From Demequina litoralis (GTDB lineage Bacteria > Actinomycetota > Actinomycetes > Actinomycetales > Demequinaceae), in the NCBI RefSeq assembly GCF_030418455.1, contig NZ_JAUHPW010000006.1, positions 124,001 to 188,000 on the forward strand: a DNA stretch of 64,000 bases, written 5' to 3'. The notes under the pieces were generated by a model. The model saw only the letters and a list, made by a program, of their open reading frames with translations. It ran no database searches and had not been told where the DNA came from. Position 1 is the stretch's first letter, and every line of letters begins with the position of its first letter. Below are positions 49,576-56,967 of this stretch, piece by piece. A program made the translations under genes and the position numbers.

Positions 49576-49678
49576 CCGATTCCCAATGACAAGAGTGACA
49601 GGTGTGACGGGGAGGGGCGCGGCGGCCGTCGCCGCCGTCCCACCCGTCACGTTCGTCACAAGCGTCATGGGGAGTCGG
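49576..49678. repeat. Inverted pair of a 36-bp dispersed repeat after glgP
   Basis: Copy 1 (49576-49611) reads CCGATTCCCAATGAC, then GTGA- and GTGAC-spaced blocks and GGG; copy 2 (49639-49678, opposite orientation) is about 70-75% identical to it. Between them is a further GC-rich palindrome (GGCGGCCGTCGCCGCC at about 49621-49636), so the whole can fold into a hairpin of about 100 nt. It could terminate both glgP and the convergent phosphatase gene. Copy 2 includes the phosphatase stop codon. Confidence 0.65.
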
Positions 49679-50171
49679 AGAGGGCGCGCCTGACCTCCTC
49701 GATCACGCCCACCACGCCCGCCTCGACCTGCGCGAGCGTGGCGCGGAAGTCCTCGAGGCCGCCGTACCAGGGGTCGTCGATGTCGAGGAGGTGCTCGTCG
49801 AGCCGGTCGACGGCGGGCGCTTCCGGGTCGAACTCCCGGTACATCCGCACCACGGGCCTGTCGGTGAGGTCGCGCAGGCGGCGCGCGTGCCCGGCCGTCA
49901 TCGCGAGCACGAGGTCGGCGGAGCCGAGGTCCGCGGCGCTCACGCGGCGGGCCGAGCGGCGCGGCACGGTGTAGCCGGCGTCGCGCAGCACGGACGCGGC
50001 GCGGCGGTCGATGGGGTTGCCGTGCTCCTCGGAGCTCACGCCCGTCGACCACACCTCGACCGCGTCGCCGAGGCCGGCGTCCGCGAGGCGCGCCTTGAGC
50101 ACTACCTCCGCCATCGGGGAGCGGCAGATGTTGCCGGTGCAGACGGTCATGATGCGGAACGGGGACGCCAT
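49665..50171 (-). CDS. Low-molecular-weight protein-tyrosine phosphatase
   Basis: A 168-residue LMW-PTP. The P-loop is CTGNICRS with Cys11 near the N-terminus, and the general-acid region IDDPWYGG is near residue 130. Such enzymes control capsule kinases (Wzb/PtpA type) or resemble arsenate reductases; the nearby glycan genes favour a surface-polysaccharide role, as inference. GATGAT on the minus strand (50178-50183) is 6 nt before the ATG. The gene is bracketed by two same-orientation copies of a 36-bp repeat, one of which forms its C-terminal codons and stop. Confidence 0.9.
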   Translation of the reverse strand: MASPFRIMTVCTGNICRSPMAEVVLKARLADAGLGDAVEVWSTGVSSEEHGNPIDRRAASVLRDAGYTVPRRSARRVSAADLGSADLVLAMTAGHARRLRDLTDRPVVRMYREFDPEAPAVDRLDEHLLDIDDPWYGGLEDFRATLAQVEAGVVGVIEEVRRALSDSP

Positions 50172-50218
50172 GGCCCCATCATCCCCCGGGCCGGTACCCG
50201 TCCGGCCGGGCGCCCGCA

Positions 50219-50259
50219 TCCCACCTGTCACTTCCTTCACCCATGTCATTGGGAGTCGG
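50219..50259 (-). repeat. Third copy of the 36-bp dispersed repeat
   Basis: Read on the minus strand this copy gives CCGACTCCCAATGAC, a 4-nt spacer, GTGA, a 5-nt spacer, GTGACAGGTGGGA. It matches the copy at 49639-49678 nearly everywhere except the two spacers. It lies in the gap between the S4-protein and phosphatase genes, upstream of the latter. Confidence 0.7.
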
Positions 50260-50282
50260 TGCCGCACCCCTGCCAGGGGGCG

Positions 50283-50657
50283 TCAGCGCGGCGCGCGGCC
50301 CCTCAGGCGGTCGATCTCGCGCCGCTCCTTCTTGGTGGGCCGGCCCGCGCCGCGGTCGCGCTTGCCGAAGGGCGAGGCCAGCTCCTTCGGCGGGGGCGGC
50401 GGGCTGTGGTCGAGGTAGGCGGCCTGGGCCACGGGCGCCCCCACGCGCTTGGCGAGCAGCTGGCGCACCTCGACGATGCGCACCCGCTCCCCGCCGCGCA
50501 CCTCGACGGTGCTGCCGAGGCCGACCTTCTGCGCGGGCTTGGCCCGTTCGCCGTCGATGCGGACGTGGCCCGCGCGGCACGCCGCGGTCGCCTGGGAGCG
50601 CGTCTTGTACAGGCGCACCGACCACACCCACGCGTCCACCCGCACCGCATCCGCCAT
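50283..50657 (-). CDS. S4-domain RNA-binding protein, HSP15-like
   Basis: A 124-residue protein. Residues about 5-70 form an S4 domain (VRVDAWVWSVRLYKTRSQATAACRAG, then VRIDGERAKPAQKVG), as in heat-shock protein 15, which rescues stalled 50S subunits carrying nascent chains. The C-terminal half is Pro/Lys/Arg-rich (PPPPPKELASPFGKRDRG) and ends in a basic helix. TACCCT on the minus strand (50664-50669) lies 6 nt before the ATG, so the mRNA is probably leaderless. Confidence 0.9.
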   Translation of the reverse strand: MADAVRVDAWVWSVRLYKTRSQATAACRAGHVRIDGERAKPAQKVGLGSTVEVRGGERVRIVEVRQLLAKRVGAPVAQAAYLDHSPPPPPKELASPFGKRDRGAGRPTKKERREIDRLRGRAPR

Positions 50658-50713
50658 CCGTCGAGGGTACGCCCGGAGCGCATCGTCCCTGCACCGCGCC
50701 TACGCTGAGGGGC

Positions 50714-51340
50714 ATGGACACCGTGCTCGAGGTGATCGGCTGGATCGGCACCATCCTCGTGGTGCTGTCGCTCACGCAGTCGCGCGTGATGCGCTTCCGC
50801 TGGATGAACCTCATCGGCTCGCTGCTCGCGACGCTCTACAACGGGGTGATCGGGATCTGGCCGTTCTTCGCGATGAACCTCGCGATCAGCGTCATCAACA
50901 CGTACTGGATCCTCCGGCTCAACCGCGAGCGCCACGACCCCGGCGTGTACAAGGTGCTCCCCATGGACCCCGAGGACCCGTTCCTCCAGCATGTGCTTGC
51001 CGTGCATGCCAAGGACATCGCGGCGCACCAGCCGGACTTCACGGCGAAGGCGCTCGGCGCCGCGCGGCGCGCCACGTTCCTGGTGACCCGCGGCGACGAG
51101 GCGGTCGGCGTGGTCGCCGTGCGCGACGAGGGCGGCGGCACGGGGCTGGTCGAGCTCGACTGGGTCAAGCCGCGCTTCCGCGACTTCACCCCCGGGGAGT
51201 TCGTCTACCGCGACTCGGGCGTGCTCACGGCGGCCGGCTTCCGGCGCGTCGAGATCGACACGCACGAGGCGCTCGACCGCGAGTACCTCCGCAAGGTGGG
51301 GTTCAGCACGCAGGGCACCCGCTGGGTGCGGGACCTGTAG
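50714..51340 (+). CDS. YgjV-like membrane domain fused to a GNAT-like domain
   Basis: A 208-residue protein with two parts. Residues 1-75 have three hydrophobic helices and resemble the YgjV/Imp inner-membrane family (GWIGTILVVLSLTQSRVMRFRWMN, AMNLAISVINTYWI). Residues about 85-208 look like a reduced GNAT fold (TFLVTRGDEAVGVVAVRD, LDWVKPRFRDFTPGEFVY, REYLRKVGFSTQGTRW). The function is unknown. TACGCT (50701-50706) is 7 nt before the ATG, and the gene is divergent from the S4-protein gene. Confidence 0.75.
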   Translation: MDTVLEVIGWIGTILVVLSLTQSRVMRFRWMNLIGSLLATLYNGVIGIWPFFAMNLAISVINTYWILRLNRERHDPGVYKVLPMDPEDPFLQHVLAVHAKDIAAHQPDFTAKALGAARRATFLVTRGDEAVGVVAVRDEGGGTGLVELDWVKPRFRDFTPGEFVYRDSGVLTAAGFRRVEIDTHEALDREYLRKVGFSTQGTRWVRDL

Positions 51341-51495
51341 CGCGCCGCTTCACTGCGCACGGTCTGCCCGGGGACGATGCGGCGTGTCGGCCGATCTGGT
51401 CCGCTCGGCCCGGCGCGGCGCGGACGGGACCGTGCTGAGCGAATGCGGGACGGCTCCGGGGCCGGCGCGGCCCGAACGCGTGACACACTTCTGAG

Positions 51496-52581
51496 GTGAA
51501 CCGCACCGTCCACTTCGCCTCCGACAACTACGCCGCCGTCCACCCCGAGGTCATGGCCGCCATGGCCGCGGCCAACGAGGGTCACGACGTCGCGTACGGC
51601 GCCGACGCCGCCACCGCGGCCTTCGACGCGGCCATCGCCTCCACGTTCGGCGAGCACGCCCTCGGCTTCCCCGTCTTCAACGGCACCGGCGCGAACATCG
51701 TGTCGCTCATGGCGCTCAGCCCCCGCTGGGGCGGCGTCGTCGCGTCCGAGCACGCGCACATCAACGTCGACGAGAACGGCGCCCCCGAGCGCGTCGGCGG
51801 GCTCAAGGTCCTGCCGCTGCCGTCCGTCGACGGCCGCCTGCACCCCGAGCAGCTCGCCCGCTACGCCGGCGACCTCGGCGACGAGCACCGGGCACAGCCC
51901 GTCGTGCTCTCCGTCACGCAGTCGACCGAGCTGGGCACCGTGTACCCGCTCGACCAGATGGCCGACCTCACGTACGCGGCGCACGAGCTCGGCATGCGCG
52001 TCCACATGGACGGCGCGCGCATCGCCAACGCCGCCGCGGCCCTCGGCGTGAGCCTGCGCGAGGCGACCGCCGGCGCGGACATCCTGTCCTTCGGCGGCAC
52101 GAAGAACGGCGCGATGCTCGGCGAGGCCGTCGTGATCCTCGCCGAGGACCTGCACACACGCCTCGCGCACGACCTGCCGTACCTGCGCAAGTCCACGATG
52201 CAGCTCGGCTCGAAGATGCGCTACGTGTCCGCCCAGCTCACCGCGCTGCTCACCTCCACGGACGTGGCGGGCGAGCCGCTGTGGCTGCGCAACGCCCGCC
52301 ACGCGAACGCCATGGCCGCCCGCCTGCGCGGCGCCCTCGCGCCGCTCGCGCAGTCCGGCGCGCTGCGCTTCACGCAGCCCACCGAGTCCAACGCGGTCTT
52401 CGTCGAGCTGCCCCGCGCCGCCGCGGACGCCGTGCGCGCCGCGTTCCGCTTCTACGACTGGCAGCCGGGCGCCGCGCCCGACAGCGTCGAGGCCCGCTGG
52501 ATGTGCTCGTGGGACACCACCGTGGAGGACGTCGACGGCTTCGCCCAGGCGATCGCCGGGGCGCTCGAGGCGGCCCGCTGA
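51496..52581 (+). CDS. ltaE: Low-specificity L-threonine aldolase
   Basis: A 361-residue fold-type I PLP enzyme. It begins with FASDNYAAVHPEVMAAM, binds PLP through K203 in FGGTKNGAM, and has HMDGARIANAAAALGVS, the aldolase hallmark. It splits threonine to glycine and acetaldehyde, so it can feed the glycine cleavage genes of this window. CACACT (51484-51489) lies 6 nt before the GTG start. Its stop shares one base with the next ATG (TGATG). The 155-nt gap upstream holds one GGACGATGC copy at 51372-51380 and nothing else recognised. Confidence 0.92.
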   Translation: MNRTVHFASDNYAAVHPEVMAAMAAANEGHDVAYGADAATAAFDAAIASTFGEHALGFPVFNGTGANIVSLMALSPRWGGVVASEHAHINVDENGAPERVGGLKVLPLPSVDGRLHPEQLARYAGDLGDEHRAQPVVLSVTQSTELGTVYPLDQMADLTYAAHELGMRVHMDGARIANAAAALGVSLREATAGADILSFGGTKNGAMLGEAVVILAEDLHTRLAHDLPYLRKSTMQLGSKMRYVSAQLTALLTSTDVAGEPLWLRNARHANAMAARLRGALAPLAQSGALRFTQPTESNAVFVELPRAAADAVRAAFRFYDWQPGAAPDSVEARWMCSWDTTVEDVDGFAQAIAGALEAAR

Positions 52582-52967
52582 TGGCCGCGGCCTGCCCCTG
52601 CGGCTCCGGCGCATCGTTCGCCGACTGCTGCCGCCCGTACCTGCGTGGGCAGGCCGAGGCGCCCACCGCCGAGGCGCTCATGCGCTGCCGCTACACGGCG
52701 TACGTGCGCCGCGACGCCGGCTACCTCGCCCGCACCTGGCACCCGTCCACGCGCCCGCTCGACCTGGGGGCCGGGCTGGACGAGGTCGAGTGGCGCGGGC
52801 TCGAGGTGCTCGCCACCGAGGCCGGTGGCGAGGGGGACGATGCGGGCACCGTCACCTTCGTCGCGCACCACGCGACGGGCGTGCTCGCGATGGACGCGCT
52901 GCGCGAGACCAGCCGGTTCGTGCGCGAGGACGGCCGCTGGCTCTACGTCGACGGCGACGTCGCGTAG
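52581..52967 (+). CDS. YchJ/UPF0225-family SEC-C zinc protein
   Basis: A 128-residue protein. The N-terminal SEC-C motif CPCGSGASFADCC (Cys6-Cys17 region) should bind zinc. The remaining part is a YchJ_M domain with EALMRCRYTAYVRRDAGYLARTWH, WRGLEVLATEAGG and the closing RWLYVDGDV. The role is unknown. It overlaps the threonine aldolase stop by one base, so it is probably translationally coupled. Confidence 0.88.
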   Translation: MAAACPCGSGASFADCCRPYLRGQAEAPTAEALMRCRYTAYVRRDAGYLARTWHPSTRPLDLGAGLDEVEWRGLEVLATEAGGEGDDAGTVTFVAHHATGVLAMDALRETSRFVREDGRWLYVDGDVA

Positions 52968-53029
52968 ATCACATCCGACGCATCGTCCCAGGTCAACCCG
53001 CCAACCCGTCCGAAATCGGACAAGTCGGA

Positions 53030-53047
53030 GGTGCCCCCGGGGGCACC
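53030..53047. terminator. Perfect 18-bp palindrome after the YchJ-like gene
   Basis: GGTGCCCCCGGGGGCACC is a perfect palindrome, able to form a GC stem with a minimal loop. It lies 63 nt after the YchJ-like stop and 40 nt before the phosphate-transporter -10 hexamer. There is no U-run, so it may be a terminator of the high-GC type or a protein-binding site. Confidence 0.5.
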
Positions 53048-53099
53048 CTGTGACGATGTGCCCACGCATCACCCCTGAAGTTCCCTCACAATGGAGTCC

Positions 53100-54317
53100 G
53101 TGACCGAACCCCTGCTTCTCGCGGTCGTGGTGCTGACCGCGCTCGCCTTCGACTTCACCAACGGGTTCCACGACACCGGCAACGCCATGGCGACCTCGAT
53201 CGCCACGCGAGCACTCAAGCCCAAGCAGGCCGTGCTCCTCTCCGCGTCGCTGAACCTCGTGGGCGCGTTCCTGTCGCTGACCGTCGCCGCGACCATCGCC
53301 AAGGGCATCGTCGACGCCGGCATCATCACGCTCGACGTGGTCCTCGCCGGACTGGTCGGCGGAATCGTGTGGAACCTCGTGACCTGGCTGTTCGGCATAC
53401 CGTCGAGCTCGTCGCATGCGCTCATCGGAGGTGTGGTCGGCGCGGCGCTCGCTGCCGCGGGCACCTCCGGCGTGCTGTGGTCCGGGCTCGCCGCCAAGGT
53501 CCTCATCCCCGCGCTGGTCGCGCCGCTCGTCGCGATCGCCGTCGGTTCGGTCGGCACGCGCCTGGTCATGCACTTCACGCGCGACGTGCCGGAGGAGCAG
53601 AACGACCGCATGTTCCGCTGGGGCCAGATCGGCTCCGCCTCGCTCGTCTCGCTCGCGCACGGCACCAACGACGCGCAGAAGTCGATGGGCATCATCCTTC
53701 TCGCGCTCATCGCCGCGGACGCGGTCCCCGAGGACTCCGGCGTCCCGTTCTGGGTGGTGCTCTCGTGCGCCCTCGCCATGGCCTTCGGCACCTACCTGGG
53801 CGGCTGGCGCGTCATCCGGACGCTCGGCAAGGGCCTCGTGGAGCTCGAGTCCCGCCAGGGCATGGCCGCCGAGACGTCGTCCGCCGCCGTCATCCTGCTG
53901 TCGAGCCACTTCGGCTACTCGCTGTCGACCACGCACGTGGCGACCGGCTCGATCCTGGGGTCCGGCGTGGGCAAGAAGGGCGCCGCGGTCCGCTGGTCGG
54001 TCGCCGGGCGCATGTTCATGGCGTGGCTCATCACGGTGCCCGCGGCCGCCCTGGTGGGCGCCGCCGCGTACGGCCTCGACGTGCTCGTCGGCGGCACCGC
54101 CGGCTCGTACGTGGTGTTCGCCGTCCTCGTCGCGGTGTCGTTCGGCATCTGGCTGTGGTCGCGCCGCGAGCCGGTGGGCCACCACAACGTCAACGACGAG
54201 TGGGAGCCCGAGACCGACAACGAGTCGATCGTCGCGGAGTCCGTGGTCGACCACGACATGGAGCTCCTGACGGTCGCGGCCGACGGTGAGCAGCAGCCGC
54301 GGGAGGAGCAGCGATGA
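53100..54317 (+). CDS. pit: Pit-type inorganic phosphate transporter
   Basis: A 405-residue PiT (PF01384) transporter with about ten transmembrane helices. The two signature repeats are FDFTNGFHDTGNAMATSIAT at the N-terminus and SLAHGTNDAQKSMGI in the second half; FGIPSSSSHALIGG is also typical. It imports phosphate (often as a metal-phosphate) with protons. GTG 53100 is chosen since CACAAT (53087-53092) is 7 nt upstream; ATG 53091 is an alternative but overlaps that hexamer. The cytoplasmic tail is acidic. A small membrane protein gene overlaps its end. Confidence 0.94.
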   Translation: MTEPLLLAVVVLTALAFDFTNGFHDTGNAMATSIATRALKPKQAVLLSASLNLVGAFLSLTVAATIAKGIVDAGIITLDVVLAGLVGGIVWNLVTWLFGIPSSSSHALIGGVVGAALAAAGTSGVLWSGLAAKVLIPALVAPLVAIAVGSVGTRLVMHFTRDVPEEQNDRMFRWGQIGSASLVSLAHGTNDAQKSMGIILLALIAADAVPEDSGVPFWVVLSCALAMAFGTYLGGWRVIRTLGKGLVELESRQGMAAETSSAAVILLSSHFGYSLSTTHVATGSILGSGVGKKGAAVRWSVAGRMFMAWLITVPAAALVGAAAYGLDVLVGGTAGSYVVFAVLVAVSFGIWLWSRREPVGHHNVNDEWEPETDNESIVAESVVDHDMELLTVAADGEQQPREEQR

Positions 54318-54550
54318 GCGAGTTCGTGGAGTGGGGCGCGCTGGGCCAGGTGGTCCTCTTCGGCCTCCTCGTGGGCGCGGGACTGCCGGCCCTGTTCGCG
54401 CTCGGCGTGCGCACGCTCGCCGGACCGGGCGCGCGCGGCGCGGACGGCGAGGTGACCATCGCCCGCAAGGTGGTCGCGTACGCGTGCTTCGGTGCCGTGG
54501 TGCTGGCCGTGCTCGGCGCGGTCGCGTACATCGCCGCCGGCGGCCACTGA
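54314..54550 (+). CDS. Small two-helix membrane protein coupled to pit
   Basis: A 78-residue protein with two transmembrane helices (about 10-36 and 52-74) and a short charged loop. The ATG overlaps the pit stop (ATGA), so it is co-translated with the transporter. It may be an accessory subunit. I do not recognise a named family. Confidence 0.8.
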   Translation: MSEFVEWGALGQVVLFGLLVGAGLPALFALGVRTLAGPGARGADGEVTIARKVVAYACFGAVVLAVLGAVAYIAAGGH

Positions 54551-54557
54551 GCCTTCG

Positions 54558-55112
54558 GTGACCGGCACGTTCGCGGTCCGCGACGCGACCCTCGCGGACG
54601 TCCCCGCGCTCGTCGCCGTGGCCGCCGAGACGTTCCCCCTCGCATGCCCGCCGGGCACCGACCCGGAGGCGATCCGCGTGCACCTCCGCGACCGGCTGAA
54701 CGCCGATGCGTTCGCGGCCTGGGTCGCGGACCCGACGGCGTCGCTCGTGGTCGCGGAGGACGATGCGGCGGTCCAGGGCTACGCGCTCGTCCTGACGGGA
54801 CGATGCGGGGACGACCTCGCGGCCGAGTCGCTGGCCGGCCTCGGCGTCGACACCTCGCGGATCCACGAGCTGTCCAAGATCTACCTGCGCGCCGACGCCC
54901 AGGGCGGCGGCGCGGCCGGCGCGCTGCTGGAGGCCGCGACGAGCGCCGCATCGTCCGCCCACGGCGCCCTGCCGATGTGGCTCGGCACGAACGTCGCGAA
55001 CGAGCGCGCGCAGGCCTTCTACCGCCGCAGCGGCTTCGAGGTCGTGGGCGGTCGCACGTACCGCGTGGGAGGCCAGGACCACACCGACGTGGTGATGCTG
55101 CGCCGGGCCTGA
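54558..55112 (+). CDS. GNAT acetyltransferase
   Basis: A 184-residue GNAT. It opens FAVRDATLADVPALVAVAAETF, has ELSKIYLRADAQGGGAAGALLEAA as the acetyl-CoA motif and NERAQAFYRRSGFEVVG as motif B, ending with VVMLRRA. The substrate is unknown. GTG at 54558 begins 8 nt after the small membrane gene stop, so it may be read with the pit operon. Three GGACGATGC-type motif copies lie within it (54758, 54798, 54948), each in a different reading context. Confidence 0.87.
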   Translation: MTGTFAVRDATLADVPALVAVAAETFPLACPPGTDPEAIRVHLRDRLNADAFAAWVADPTASLVVAEDDAAVQGYALVLTGRCGDDLAAESLAGLGVDTSRIHELSKIYLRADAQGGGAAGALLEAATSAASSAHGALPMWLGTNVANERAQAFYRRSGFEVVGGRTYRVGGQDHTDVVMLRRA

Positions 55113-55175
55113 CCCTCGCATCGTCCTGCCGCGCTGCGCCCGATGTGAGATCGGACACTTCATGCCACAAACGGC

Positions 55176-55191
55176 GCGGGGGCACCCCCGC
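55176..55191. terminator. GC hairpin after acetyltransferase gene
   Basis: GCGGGGGCACCCCCGC forms a 7-bp GC stem with a CA loop, 64 nt after the acetyltransferase stop. It is followed by no U-run. It may end the pit operon before the nuclease promoter. Confidence 0.45.
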
Positions 55192-55203
55192 GGCCGCCTA
55201 GCA

Positions 55204-55224
55204 TCTCTCGACCCCTTCGAGAGA
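55204..55224 (+). promoter_or_regulatory. 8-bp inverted repeat in nuclease leader
   Basis: TCTCTCGA (55204-55211) and TCGAGAGA (55217-55224) form a perfect inverted repeat with a CCCCT spacer. It begins within a TAGCAT hexamer (55199-55204) and ends just before the AGGAA ribosome site of the nuclease gene. It may be an operator or an mRNA hairpin that affects ribosome access. Confidence 0.55.
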
Positions 55225-55237
55225 TCCAGGAACACCC

Positions 55238-56104
55238 ATGAGACGAGCCCTGTCCGCCCTCACCGTCGCCGTGCTCACGGCGGGCGCGGTGATCGTGCCC
55301 GCCTTCGTCGACGCCGGCGCGACCGCGGAGGCCACCACGAAGGTGGGCGTCCGCACGCTGCTGCGCCAGCTCGACGTCAAGGCCGAGACCAACGCGGGCT
55401 ACGACCGCGCCAAGTTCCGGCACTGGATCGACACCGCGGACGCCGACGTCTGCAACGCCCGCTACGAGGTCCTCATCGCCGAGGCGGTGCGCAAGCCGTC
55501 GGTGTCGTCGTCCTGCAAGCTGTCGAACGGCAAGTGGCGCTCCAAGTACGACGGCAAGGTCACCACCAACCCCTCGACCTTCGACGTCGACCACATGGTC
55601 CCGCTGGCCGAGGCCTGGGGCTCGGGCGCGAAGCGGTGGACCGCCGCCACCCGCAGGGCGTACGCGAACGACCTCGGCTACGGCGCGTCGCTCATCGCGG
55701 TGAGCGCGTCCTCCAACCGGGCGAAGGGCGCGAGGGAGCCCGGCCAGTGGATGCCCGCCACGAAGTCGTACCGCTGTGCCTACGTGAAGAACTGGATCGC
55801 CGTGAAGTGGCGCTGGAACCTCGCCGTCGACCGCGCCGAGAAGACCGCGCTGTCCAACGCCATCACGCGCCACTGCGCGTCCTCGAGCACCACCGTGACC
55901 AAGCCCAAGCGGGCGACGGTCAAGCTGGCGTCCAGCTCGGGCTCGTCGACGTCGTCGAGCCGCCCGCAGGCAGACGCCGCGTGGAACAAGCCGGGCCCCG
56001 ACCTCGACTGCTCCGACATCCGCAAGAAGGTGCGCGTGTACCCGCCGGACTACCACCGGCTCGACGCGGACGGCGACGGCTGGGGCTGCGAGTCGTACGG
56101 ATGA
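55238..56104 (+). CDS. Secreted HNH nuclease with excalibur calcium-binding domain
   Basis: A 288-residue exported protein. A signal peptide (about 1-30) precedes a nuclease domain of the GmrSD/DUF1524-type HNH family: FDVDHMVPLAEAWGSG near residue 115-130 holds the catalytic Asp-His, and SSNRAKGAREPGQW supplies the downstream Asn. A Ser-rich linker follows, then a C-terminal excalibur motif (DADGDGWGCE) that binds calcium. It probably degrades extracellular DNA for nutrient or phosphate capture; it lies just after the phosphate transporter operon. AGGAA precedes the ATG. Confidence 0.92.
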   Translation: MRRALSALTVAVLTAGAVIVPAFVDAGATAEATTKVGVRTLLRQLDVKAETNAGYDRAKFRHWIDTADADVCNARYEVLIAEAVRKPSVSSSCKLSNGKWRSKYDGKVTTNPSTFDVDHMVPLAEAWGSGAKRWTAATRRAYANDLGYGASLIAVSASSNRAKGAREPGQWMPATKSYRCAYVKNWIAVKWRWNLAVDRAEKTALSNAITRHCASSSTTVTKPKRATVKLASSSGSSTSSSRPQADAAWNKPGPDLDCSDIRKKVRVYPPDYHRLDADGDGWGCESYG

Positions 56105-56110
56105 TCCGGG

Positions 56111-56158
56111 GGACGATGCGCGGGTGACGGTGCGCCGGGCCCGATCCGCGCATCGTCC
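56111..56158. repeat. Intergenic inverted pair of the GGACGATGC motif
   Basis: GGACGATGCG (56111-56120) and CGCATCGTCC (56149-56158) form a 10-bp inverted repeat with 28 nt between, located 6 nt after the nuclease stop codon and before the PCMT-like gene. Such a hairpin position is that of a terminator or REP-like element. The right copy continues as TGCCGCGCCGCGCCCG, nearly identical to the flank of the copy at 55118. Confidence 0.65.
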
Positions 56159-56192
56159 TGCCGCGCCGCGCCCGTCGTGATGGACTGGACGG

Positions 56193-56822
56193 GTGTACGG
56201 CGCGAGCCCCGACGGGGCGCCGCCGGAGGACGCCGACGCGCGCGCCCGGGTCGACGCCGCCTTCGCGGCGCAGCCACGCACCCGCTTCCTGCCGCCGGGC
56301 TCCCGCTACGCGGCCGACGTCGACGCGCCGCTGCAGATCGGGTACGGGCAGACCAACAGCCAGCCGCGCACCGTGAGGGACATGCTGCTCCTGCTCGACG
56401 TGGAGCCGGGCATGCGGGTGCTCGACGTGGGCGCCGGCTCGGGCTGGACGACCGCCCTGCTGGGCGAGCTGACCGGGCCCTCGGGGTCGGTGCTCGGGAC
56501 GGAGATCGTGCCGGCGCTCGTCGACTTCGGGGCGGGGAACCTGGGCGGCGCCGGCGTGCCGTGGGCGCGGCTCGTGGCGGCGCAGCCCGACACGCTCGGC
56601 GCGCCCGCCGAGGGCCCGTTCGACCGCATCCTCGTGTCCGCGATGGCGCACGGGCTCCCGACGTCGCTGGTGGAGCAGCTGGTGCCCGGCGGGATCATGG
56701 TCGTGCCGGTCGACGGCACGATGCTGCGGGTGGCGCGCGGGCGGGCACCGTTCGACGCGCCGGCCGATGCGGTGGTCACCGGGCACGGCGAGTACCGGTT
56801 CGTGCCGCTGCTGGGCGGGTGA
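56193..56822 (+). CDS. PCMT-like protein-L-isoaspartate O-methyltransferase family protein
   Basis: A 209-residue methyltransferase. Residues about 33-62 have RFLPPGSRYAADVDAPLQIGYGQTNSQP in short pieces typical of PCMT (the IGYGQTNSQP block binds the isoaspartyl substrate), and VLDVGAGSGWTTALL is SAM motif I. The C-terminal strand YRFVPLLGG is also family-like. It would repair isoaspartyl residues in aged proteins. The GTG start has TGGACT 6 nt upstream, a weak match to the leaderless pattern. Confidence 0.88.
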   Translation: MYGASPDGAPPEDADARARVDAAFAAQPRTRFLPPGSRYAADVDAPLQIGYGQTNSQPRTVRDMLLLLDVEPGMRVLDVGAGSGWTTALLGELTGPSGSVLGTEIVPALVDFGAGNLGGAGVPWARLVAAQPDTLGAPAEGPFDRILVSAMAHGLPTSLVEQLVPGGIMVVPVDGTMLRVARGRAPFDAPADAVVTGHGEYRFVPLLGG

Positions 56823-56909
56823 CTGCCCGGCCGCCCGCGCAACTCCGAACGCCCCGCACTCCACGCTCGCGAACCCGCGAAGCGGAACGAGGAGGCGGTG
56901 CAAGCCGAA

Positions 56910-56945
56910 GGGGTGAGGCCGCGGCATCCGCCGCGACCCCACCCC
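56910..56945. terminator. Hairpin between convergent PCMT and GPH-symporter genes
   Basis: GGGGTGAGGCCGCGGC and GCCGCGACCCCACCCC pair over 16 positions with two mismatches and an ATCC loop. It lies in the 145-nt gap between convergent genes and could terminate both. The rest of that gap shows nothing recognisable. Confidence 0.6.
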
Positions 56946-56967
56946 GTCAGGCGCCTGGGTACGAGGG

